A stretch of DNA of 13,520 bases from GCA-2730975 sp964576585 (GTDB lineage Bacteria > Verrucomicrobiota > Verrucomicrobiia > Opitutales > Seribacteraceae): positions 1-13,520 of the forward strand of contig CAZNWO010000084.1 in NCBI GenBank assembly GCA_964576585.1. Direction: 5' to 3'. This document shows, piece by piece, positions 1-7,194 of this stretch; within the stretch, counting starts at the first letter, position 1, and each line of letters begins with the position of its first letter. The notes under the pieces were generated by a model that saw nothing but the letters and a program-made list of their open reading frames with translations, searched no databases and was not told the DNA's origin. The position numbers and the translations under genes are program-made.

Positions 1-3000
1 TTTTGAACAAGGATTTCTTCTCCGTGCAAAAGGTCTTTGGCAACCTTCTCCGCCTCAAGCTTTGCTGCAAGAGAATCATCTTGAGTTGCCTTCAGCTTTT
101 CCTGGGCCTTCGCAAGAACTTGCCGCTGTTCCTCAAGCATTTGGCCAGTCGACGATCGATGTTTTTCAGCAGACTCAAGCGCGACTCGGGACTGCTCCAG
201 AGCTACCTTGACCTTTCCATCCATAAGGGCCGACAACATCTTGCTCGCTCCAGCAAGAAGCGACTTTGGCGTGCCTGATAAAAAAGTCTTCGGCTCTGCT
301 TCTCCTTTAACCTTTGATAAGGCATCAAGGGATTCGCCCAAGGTTTCCGATGCTTCCTTCAACATTGCAAGCTGTCCGCGAATTGCGTTTGCGACCTGCC
401 CATGTTCCTCTGATGTTTTCCGCCAGGATTCCAGTCCCTTTTCGGCTCTAGCCAGGTCGCTCATGGCTTTGGGCATGGATTTAGTTTCAAGCTCCTCCAA
501 GCGCTTTCCGAGAGCCGTCGATGCACGGGTATTGTTCAGCAGTTCATGCCTCGCCACCTCAAGCGAAGCGTTTGTCTCTGCAAATTCTCGCTGTGCCAAG
601 GGAACCTTTTTTTTGAGCTCTGAATCCAGAGCCGCAAGAGATACCACCTTCTGATGCAAGGCGATGCGTCGAGCCTGAACGGCAAAGAGTTCTTTTTGAA
701 CCGCTTGGAACTGCTCACGTAATTTCACCCCATGGGCACTTGCGGCAAGGAGGGCGGCATCGGCAGCTTGTGAGAAAGCTAGGGCATGATCGCGAGATCT
801 CTTGGCCCCGTCTACTTCAAGCTTGTAGAGCTCGGTTGTTCTCGAAAGCAGAGCAGCCTTCAAGCCACACGCAGAAGCAGCCAAGCCTCCGTCTAGCTTT
901 GCTCCAAGAAGGTGGAGGAGTTCCTGATCTTTTTCAAGGGAATGAATTGTCGCAGTTACGGATGAGGCAAGACTTTTACCTAATGATCCTTCGGCGGCTT
1001 TCCCAGACGCCAACAGCGAGGAATAGGCTGCATCCAAGTGGATGGATTTCCTAGAGGCCTGACTTAACGGAACTTTCTTCAGCTCGTTGAGGAACTCTAG
1101 GCTCTCATTGGCCACCCTCCTTAATGCAAGAGCTTCCTCGCGCGAAACATCTTTCTCGGCTTTGGAAAGTTTAGCGTCAACCGCTGCCTTTTTTGCAGAG
1201 GCCTCGGCCTCACCTGCCATCTTGTCATCCTTCTTGAACACTTCCTCTGCCTTGTCGACGTAAGTTCCGATGACCGCCTTTTTCTCATCGGCAACCTCCT
1301 TCGCAGCTGAAATTTCTTCAATGGCGAGGGCCCTGGACTTAGCATCGAGCAACTTCGCTTCAATGCCCGATTTCCCAAGCGTCAATCCAGCCAGTCTTGC
1401 CCTCGCTGCCTGCACTTTGGTTTTTGCTGCATTGAATTGGGTCGTCGCGCCATCGAGTCTTTTTCGCTGGTTGTCGAATTCGTTCTTTGCAGCTTTCTCA
1501 AAACTTATGGCTCCAGACAAATGATCCGTTGCCGACTTCAAGGCTAATTCGCGAAGGTCCAAATCTGACTTTGCGGAGAGGCGAGCTTCTTCCGCTTCAC
1601 TGATGACGGAAAATGCTCGAGTCAAATCTTGCATTACCACAGTCTGGACAACCAATGCCTTTTGCAACGAAACGGTCTCGGCGGAAAGCATCTCTTGAGT
1701 ATCCGCCAGCTTCTCGGCGACTTCACCCGCTTCAAGTTTCACTACAGCCAGCTTCGCGCTTGCAGCAATAGACTCATTTTCTGCCATCTTAGTTTTGGCC
1801 GTCAATTGTTCCGCTGCAGCTTGAGCCTCCTGCAAGTCTTTCTTGGCATCCTCGGCTTGACCTTTCAGTTTTTCCATCGCCAACTGAGCCGACTTCCTTT
1901 CCCCGGCAGCTTTTTCCACCGAGGCGTTTGCTTCAATGGATTTTCGCTCAAGTGACCGGAGCTGACCAGAGAGAGCTTCAATGCAAGAGAGGATCGAGGC
2001 TTTCAATTCCCTGATAAATTCAGGAGAAGGGCTTGTAGAGCTTGATTCTTTGCTTGGAACTGCTCCGGGCGTCGACAATTCCTTGGTTCCACTGAAAGCT
2101 TGATCTAGTCTAGCCACGCTCGGCTGAAGTTGTTCCCGCACTTTAAGGTAAACGGCATATGTGCCGTTTGCTTCTACCAAATCCGCCACGGAAGCATTAA
2201 AGTCCTGTTCAGCAGATCGAAGATCGAAGTCCTTCAAGCGGTCGAATTCCGACTCACTCGACTTGTAGCTCGCCTTTGCAGCTTCCAGTACCTTCTCGGC
2301 ATCGGAGGCCAAGCTCTTCAGTCCATCCCTGGCCTTCCTTGACTCCTCAAGCGAACTCGCTGCCATGGAGTTCGTTTTTTCTGCAAGAACTATTTTCTCG
2401 GCGATATCATTTAGCTCGGATTTCAATGCTTCGATTCGAGTGCCAGCAATTCGTTTCTTTGAATCGAGAGCATCAAGGGTCTCGATTATCTCAAAACGCT
2501 TTTCGAGAGAAGTTCTAAGGATCTGTCTTTGAGGCCCATCCAACTTTCCTTTCAGATCTTTCAGTTTTGCCGACTTGTCGATCACTTCCCCCTGAAGGTT
2601 CGCCAATGAAGCCTTGAGAGTAGAGAGGCTTGCTTGATCATTTTTTCTGACGAGCTCAATCGATTGGAGTGCTAGTTTCGCTTGCTCTTGGGCCCTGCGA
2701 AGGAATTCAGCTTTCACTTCCTTCATCCTTGATTGATCTAGAAAGGCTTTCTCGCTATCGATTGCCATGGAATTCGAGAGCAAGGACCAGGCTGCATCAG
2801 GAAGAAGCTTGTGCCTCGCGAGGCCTAGGGACTTATCTAAGGTAGCGTTGGTTTCTCCAAGTTTCTTCTCCGCCGACTGGAATGCGACGCGAACTGAAGC
2901 AAGATTTTTTTTGGCTTCCGAGTGGATGCCCGACTTTTGGGCCCCCTTCTTGATCTCACCCTCCATCATCGCCTTTGCCTTTTCCCAGCGTTTCTCGGCC

Positions 3001-5789
3001 TCACTGACTTCAACGGAAGCCTTGTCCAACTCCTTGCCATTATTTTTCAAGAAAGTCTTGGCAGATGCAATTTGCGCACGGAAGTTAGTGACCTTCGCAA
3101 CGAGTTCGCGATTCACGCGATCTCTCCTCTCTAGGAATAGTTGCCCGGAAGAAGAATGCCTTCTCCAAGTTGACCATGCCGACCTAAGTGGGTTCGGGGA
3201 TGTCCCTTGCATGATCCCGACCACCCATGCTTCGGGAATTTTAGTTAGCGGCAAACCGCATCCGCTCAAAATGAATTCACTGGCATTCTTGTTGTACCCG
3301 GATGCATAAATGCTAGAGCCGTTCTTTAGCGAGATTTTGAACTTGGGGGCAGGGGCCGCAGTTTGGTTTAAAACGACGGCTACAACCTCCTCATGAAGCC
3401 TGTATTCTTGCTTGCGGGCGGGGTCCGCATTGATCCGGAGGGTTTCGCCTTCAATCGAGATGACTTGTCCATCAAGGAATTCGCCACTCTGAATCAGAAT
3501 TCCAGAGCCTTTGCCCCCCAAGGTGGCGGCTTCCAGAAAGGAGATTTCCTGAAAGAAAAGAGCAGCAACTTCATCTCGTGCGATGGTAAATGACTTTAGG
3601 CGAATTGTTTCGTCGTCCAAAGATTGGGGAATTTCGGCAAAGTAGGATCCATCCTTAGCAAGTATTCCTCCAGTGGGGATTGCGACATCGTCGACTTCCC
3701 AAGGTTTCTCGGAAACATCCGACTTACCCGAGAGGGCGTGCGCCGTAAGCCCCGGACCATACCAGTTTAGATTTAGGTGCTTGGAGTCGGTCGATTCAAC
3801 CGTAATTGGTGAAGAAACTCCCAACTTGTCCCAATAGACGGTCCCGCCGACCTGAACGAAACCCCATCCATGTATGGTGGGCCAAGGACTTCCGGGAGCA
3901 AACCCGACCGCAATTGCCTGCACTTCGAGGCGAGTCCACTTCCCCAATGGAGGCAAGGGTCCCGCAGGCCATAATCGTGGCGTATTATGCGCTCCGACCC
4001 CAGGGTTGTGAATGTTTTCACCCCAATAGGCGCGATGCTCCCATCCACGCCTATCGTGCCATTGCATAATGATCTCCTTGGGTGGATCTTGGGGGTCCAG
4101 CCAGCAATACCCAAACAGAATATCTTCTTGGGCCGGAGCAAGAGGCTGTCTTGCCCGCTCGAAGTAAAGGTGTCCTTGCCCCTTCACCTTTAGCTTAAAC
4201 GACTTTGAGCCGCTGAATACAGGGGCTGGCGGGCCCATAAAGTCAAATTTTCCCTGTGCCCAAGCTCCAGCGGGCAAGTTGTCCTCGATCCACACCTTGT
4301 CGAGCCTTCCGACCTCTCTCGGAGTTGAGCTTTTAGACTTATCGCCGGAAGCCTTTAGCGGCATGAGGTGGGCATAAGTCAAACGAAAGTCATGGACCCC
4401 TGCGGCGAGATTAGCCTTTCCCCAGTTGTTTGCCGGTTTTGCTGGGTCGGAATTGTCGATGAGAAGAGCACCGTCTATTTCCAAACGCGAGGAGGCGTCC
4501 ACGCCAAGATTGAACTGATAGGCACCGGGAGTGGTGACGGTAAGTTTGCCCTCGTAAGTAATGCCCGTTCCCTCTAATTCGAAACGCACGCTATCCAGTT
4601 TGCCCTTGAAGCGATTGTCCCTGCCGACGTATGGGCCGACTGGGGTATTTTTATCCGAGCCCACCTGAAGTCCGTCCAAGGGCATCCTGATCATTACTCC
4701 CGGCGACCACACCCTCGCGGACTCGCGTCCATCCACGCTGAGTATCATAGTGCCTCCCCTCAGAAGCCTGGCGACTATCGAAACCGGGCGATTCAATGGC
4801 AGTGGTTTGTTCGACCTCGCAATGGTCATCTTGCGATTTACTCTCGTGGCGAAATTCAGCCACCCATCCTGAACGTAGAGCGAGTATCCATCGATGTATC
4901 CGCCTTGGGCAATGATCACTTCGGTATCCTTGCGAACCTGCGCCTGACGGACTCCTGCGTTATAATTTACGCGACTTTTGGTTTCTCCGTTTTCGGACCA
5001 CTCGATCCAGACTCCGTCACGCTTTCCCTCTCTGAAAACGTTTTCCAGCCATCTCTTGCCATTTGCATGCCACCATGCCTCGACGCCATCCTTCTTTCCT
5101 TTTGAATATTGCCTGAGGGACCACAGTTCCCCGTTCGAACGTCGCTCAATCGCCCAGCCCGAAAAAGGTTTTTCTGAGTCGCCGTGATAGACAAGCTCCT
5201 CGTTGGCTAGCCTGACCGTCTTAAGTTCGTTGAAGTTGACCGCCTCCAACAAGATGCCCTCGAGAATTTTGGCATCGGACAATTCGGGCAGTTTGCTCTG
5301 CTCCTTTTCGACCAGAGGCGCCGAATTAGTGGTGATAGTGGTCGAGATCGAAAAGGAACGCCCCTCCACCAGAGGCGAATCCCATCGCTCAAGGTTCGTT
5401 CCGTTTGTAAACGTGTAGATTTCGCCTTGCCCTCCCGCCGTCCCCAAGGGATTCAGGTCCAGCACACCGGATTTCAGCCTTCCGCTCTGATCGATGGGTA
5501 CAGCATCGAAGTCAGGGAACTTCTTCCAGTTTCCATTGTGAATCCTGAACGAGACGTCGGATAAGCCGGGCGACGAAGGAGGCGGACGCAAATCAACCTC
5601 GCTCCAATCGTCCTTCGACATTTGGAGCTTCTTCCCCTTCGTCGTTACGTTCAGGTCGCCCTCGTGCCCAAACGTCAGTTCTCCGAAAATGACCTCGCCG
5701 TCCACTGTTACGACCTTTCCCGCGCCAAGAATAGACAAACCCGAAAAGCAAGAGGCGAGAAGACAAACTCGTTGGATGAATAAATTCAT
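1..5789 (-). CDS. Giant exported mosaic protein (PA14/LamG/MORN_2 modules plus >1000-residue coiled coil), 3'-partial
   Basis: I followed this frame codon by codon from ATG (5789-5787) to position 3 and met no stop: 1929 codons, with the C-terminus outside the window. Residues 1-23 form a signal peptide (MNLFIQRVC, hydrophobic core, ILGAG). Modules in order: small beta module 24-66; PA14-like N-half 78-125 (NGNW..PDFD); first LamG strand 143-154; MORN_2/YwqK-like repeats about 170-280; rest of LamG 290-404 (IIAQGG, LSVDG, GSD); PA14-like C-half 405-474 (LEIDG, IDN); beta-sandwich 499-658 with WEHRAYWG at 583-590; two small-barrel repeats 763-808 and 816-862; then Ala/Lys/Glu/Leu-rich coiled coil from about 880 to the edge, with almost no proline or glycine. 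Likely an extracellular or surface fibrous binding protein; the ligand is unknown. No Shine-Dalgarno is visible. An in-frame stop at 5799-5801 excludes an earlier start. A lipobox-like LASC at residues 11-14 is possible but early. Coding status is very secure; function is inferred. Confidence 0.93.
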   Translation of the reverse strand, partial: MNLFIQRVCLLASCFSGLSILGAGKVVTVDGEVIFGELTFGHEGDLNVTTKGKKLQMSKDDWSEVDLRPPPSSPGLSDVSFRIHNGNWKKFPDFDAVPIDQSGRLKSGVLDLNPLGTAGGQGEIYTFTNGTNLERWDSPLVEGRSFSISTTITTNSAPLVEKEQSKLPELSDAKILEGILLEAVNFNELKTVRLANEELVYHGDSEKPFSGWAIERRSNGELWSLRQYSKGKKDGVEAWWHANGKRWLENVFREGKRDGVWIEWSENGETKSRVNYNAGVRQAQVRKDTEVIIAQGGYIDGYSLYVQDGWLNFATRVNRKMTIARSNKPLPLNRPVSIVARLLRGGTMILSVDGRESARVWSPGVMIRMPLDGLQVGSDKNTPVGPYVGRDNRFKGKLDSVRFELEGTGITYEGKLTVTTPGAYQFNLGVDASSRLEIDGALLIDNSDPAKPANNWGKANLAAGVHDFRLTYAHLMPLKASGDKSKSSTPREVGRLDKVWIEDNLPAGAWAQGKFDFMGPPAPVFSGSKSFKLKVKGQGHLYFERARQPLAPAQEDILFGYCWLDPQDPPKEIIMQWHDRRGWEHRAYWGENIHNPGVGAHNTPRLWPAGPLPPLGKWTRLEVQAIAVGFAPGSPWPTIHGWGFVQVGGTVYWDKLGVSSPITVESTDSKHLNLNWYGPGLTAHALSGKSDVSEKPWEVDDVAIPTGGILAKDGSYFAEIPQSLDDETIRLKSFTIARDEVAALFFQEISFLEAATLGGKGSGILIQSGEFLDGQVISIEGETLRINADPARKQEYRLHEEVVAVVLNQTAAPAPKFKISLKNGSSIYASGYNKNASEFILSGCGLPLTKIPEAWVVGIMQGTSPNPLRSAWSTWRRHSSSGQLFLERRDRVNRELVAKVTNFRAQIASAKTFLKNNGKELDKASVEVSEAEKRWEKAKAMMEGEIKKGAQKSGIHSEAKKNLASVRVAFQSAEKKLGETNATLDKSLGLARHKLLPDAAWSLLSNSMAIDSEKAFLDQSRMKEVKAEFLRRAQEQAKLALQSIELVRKNDQASLSTLKASLANLQGEVIDKSAKLKDLKGKLDGPQRQILRTSLEKRFEIIETLDALDSKKRIAGTRIEALKSELNDIAEKIVLAEKTNSMAASSLEESRKARDGLKSLASDAEKVLEAAKASYKSSESEFDRLKDFDLRSAEQDFNASVADLVEANGTYAVYLKVREQLQPSVARLDQAFSGTKELSTPGAVPSKESSSTSPSPEFIRELKASILSCIEALSGQLRSLERKSIEANASVEKAAGERKSAQLAMEKLKGQAEDAKKDLQEAQAAAEQLTAKTKMAENESIAASAKLAVVKLEAGEVAEKLADTQEMLSAETVSLQKALVVQTVVMQDLTRAFSVISEAEEARLSAKSDLDLRELALKSATDHLSGAISFEKAAKNEFDNQRKRLDGATTQFNAAKTKVQAARARLAGLTLGKSGIEAKLLDAKSRALAIEEISAAKEVADEKKAVIGTYVDKAEEVFKKDDKMAGEAEASAKKAAVDAKLSKAEKDVSREEALALRRVANESLEFLNELKKVPLSQASRKSIHLDAAYSSLLASGKAAEGSLGKSLASSVTATIHSLEKDQELLHLLGAKLDGGLAASACGLKAALLSRTTELYKLEVDGAKRSRDHALAFSQAADAALLAASAHGVKLREQFQAVQKELFAVQARRIALHQKVVSLAALDSELKKKVPLAQREFAETNASLEVARHELLNNTRASTALGKRLEELETKSMPKAMSDLARAEKGLESWRKTSEEHGQVANAIRGQLAMLKEASETLGESLDALSKVKGEAEPKTFLSGTPKSLLAGASKMLSALMDGKVKVALEQSRVALESAEKHRSSTGQMLEEQRQVLAKAQEKLKATQDDSLAAKLEAEKVAKDLLHGEEILVQ

Positions 5790-5801
5790 GAACCGACATC
5801 A

Positions 5802-5829
5802 TTCATAAATAAGTTGACGAAATGCTCAA
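5802..5829 (-). promoter_or_regulatory. Possible sigma-70-type promoter of the giant coiled-coil gene
   Basis: On the minus strand, TTGAGC (5829-5824) and TATGAA (5807-5802) are separated by 16 bp, and each matches the consensus at four of six positions. A start about 6-7 bp beyond the -10 box would leave only some 6 nt before the ATG at 5789. The mRNA would then be almost leaderless, which fits the missing Shine-Dalgarno sequence. Matches this weak arise by chance in AT-rich gaps. Confidence 0.3.
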
Positions 5830-5833
5830 GCAT
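5822..5833. promoter_or_regulatory. Short inverted repeat, possible operator
   Basis: ATGCT and AGCAT are perfect 5-bp inverted arms around a 2-bp centre, near the middle of the divergent gap and overlapping the proposed minus-strand -35 box. It could be a regulator site for either gene. No second copy was found in the gap, and the arms are short enough to be chance. Confidence 0.2.
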
Positions 5834-5871
5834 GACTTGCGGTCCTTGCATAAAAAAACTAAGCGTATGGT

Positions 5872-7194
5872 ATGCTTTCTCAATTCGAAACAAAAAGGAA
5901 TGCCATCTGCGCTTCCATGACGCTTGCCCTCTGTTGCTGCGATAATTCTCGGACTGTCGCACCTGAGGGAACCCCCGAGGCATCCGTTGAACCTGCCGAC
6001 GCGAACTCCACGAATGCCGTTCCCTCTCCTGAGAATCCACCGGTTTCCAACTCCACCAGGCCAAACCTAGACGAAGCCGTCGTAAAAAGGCCCGAACCAG
6101 AAGCTGCAAAACCAAAGAAGCGGAAACCCGACTATTACTCACTGGAGGTCGAACAACTGGTCCGCTTGACCGAGAACGAAAACCCTAGAGCCGCATTCAT
6201 CCTCGGGCTAACCCATGAATGGGGGCACCAAGTAGACAGAGATGCTTCTTCTGCCTTCAAATGGATGTCCCTTGCAGCCGCCCAAAGCGAAGGTATTACG
6301 AAGATTTTATTTGAAAAGGAGCTTCTCCGCCTGACCACTCCCTTGACTGAGACCCAAATGGAGGAAGCAGGACAGGCGGCCAGGGAATTTTGGAGGCAAA
6401 AGCAGACGGATCTGGAAAAAAAATCTCAAGAAGAGGATACCGAAGCCCGGCTTAAGCTCGGACTGATCTACTATCGCGGTGAAGGTTTCAAACCTAAGGA
6501 AAGAACGGCCCAACTCGCCAAGCACATGGAAACGGCTCGCAACCTGTTCGAGGCGGCTTCGGGGCAAGGTCATGCGGGTGCCGGAGAATTGCTCGGCATG
6601 ATGCTGACGTCCGCAAATTCGATTACCTATAGGGCCGGAGAAATAAAGAGGTTTGTGGATACGAACAAGGAAAACGAACCCCAACTGCTCCAAGCTTGGC
6701 GAGCTCTGGATCAGGCAGCAGCATCCGGAAGCTCCCGCGCCTACCTTGACATGCTCGAGCTTTCTACGCATATGACCCCGGCTCAACTGAGCCAAGTCCA
6801 CCAAGAAACCAAGGAACTCCTCGAACAAAAAACTCTGCTCCTGAAGGAAGCGGCGAAAGGCAAGGATGGAAAACCTCAGTTGCGACTCGGCTTGATGCTA
6901 TACTTGGGCAAGGATTTGGCGCAGGATCAAGCTGCAGCTGCCGTATGGCTAAAGAAGGCCGGGGCAAAGCATAGCTCGGAAGCTTCCTCTCTTCTTGCCT
7001 CCATGCACTTTTTGGGCGAAGGAGTGGAAAAGAGCTTCAAGGAAACCTACAAGTGGTACGGCATTTCACAGGCACAAGGCAATGCTGCAGCCTCCACCGG
7101 AAAGACAGAGGTGGCAAAGCTGTTGAGCGCAGAGGAGAAAACCGCGGCGGATGCGGAAGTAAAAGCTTGGCTGGAGGCTCACCCAAAACCCTAG
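5872..7194 (+). CDS. Sel1-repeat (TPR-like) lipoprotein
   Basis: 440 residues. The N-terminus has charged ETKRN, a short hydrophobic stretch and LALCCC at 18-23 followed by D-N, which reads as a lipoprotein signal with lipidation at one of Cys21-23. A Pro/Glu/Ala/Lys-rich linker (about 28-87) then leads to Sel1 helical hairpins: 104-138 (PRAAFILGLTHEWG, DASSAFKWMSLAA), 189-244 (EARLKLGLIYYRGEG, ARNLFEAAS) and 336-405 (LRLGLMLYLG, AAAVWLKKA, ASSLLASMHFLGEGVEKS, TYKWYG). Sel1 arrays normally form superhelical protein-binding scaffolds and are not catalytic. The partner is unknown. A later start at Met16 (5917) is possible but would shorten the signal peptide's charged region. Both candidate starts have poor Shine-Dalgarno sequences; AAGGAA at 5895-5900 lies 16 bp before Met16. 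It is divergent from the giant coiled-coil gene and convergent with the LRR/CBM9 gene, overlapping it at the stop codons. Confidence 0.93.
   Translation: MLSQFETKRNAICASMTLALCCCDNSRTVAPEGTPEASVEPADANSTNAVPSPENPPVSNSTRPNLDEAVVKRPEPEAAKPKKRKPDYYSLEVEQLVRLTENENPRAAFILGLTHEWGHQVDRDASSAFKWMSLAAAQSEGITKILFEKELLRLTTPLTETQMEEAGQAAREFWRQKQTDLEKKSQEEDTEARLKLGLIYYRGEGFKPKERTAQLAKHMETARNLFEAASGQGHAGAGELLGMMLTSANSITYRAGEIKRFVDTNKENEPQLLQAWRALDQAAASGSSRAYLDMLELSTHMTPAQLSQVHQETKELLEQKTLLLKEAAKGKDGKPQLRLGLMLYLGKDLAQDQAAAAVWLKKAGAKHSSEASSLLASMHFLGEGVEKSFKETYKWYGISQAQGNAAASTGKTEVAKLLSAEEKTAADAEVKAWLEAHPKP

Larger units (their letters stand above)
5790..5871. other. Divergent intergenic region, 82 bp
   Basis: This gap separates the start of the giant minus-strand gene from the start of the Sel1 lipoprotein gene on the plus strand, so it must hold both promoters unless transcripts begin elsewhere. 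It is AT-rich, with a run of seven A at 5852-5858. It holds a short inverted repeat and a weak minus-strand promoter candidate, each listed separately. I see no good sigma-70 pair for the plus strand: TTGACG at 5814-5819 has nothing like a -10 box at 16-18 bp. Neither gene has a convincing Shine-Dalgarno sequence. Confidence 0.8.

Noticed and set aside
208..718. Two overlapping opposite-strand short frames at the left end
   Set aside because: Both conflict with the continuous minus-strand frame of the giant gene, which shows coiled-coil composition throughout this interval.
2767..3309. 180-codon open frame on the plus strand, within the giant gene
   Set aside because: It is antisense to the small-barrel and coiled-coil region of an uninterrupted 1929-codon frame. 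The composition looks like the mirror of Lys/Glu/Ala codons, and no motif is seen.
4935..5282. Toxin-antitoxin system, suggested by the YwqK antitoxin name often given to MORN_2 proteins
   Set aside because: The repeats sit inside one exported mosaic protein. There is no separate small gene and no toxin partner nearby.
5849..5871. Plus-strand promoter for the Sel1 gene from TTGCAT/CATAAA/TATGGT elements
   Set aside because: None of the element pairs has acceptable spacing, and TTGACG at 5814-5819 lacks a -10 partner. Nothing here is better than chance.
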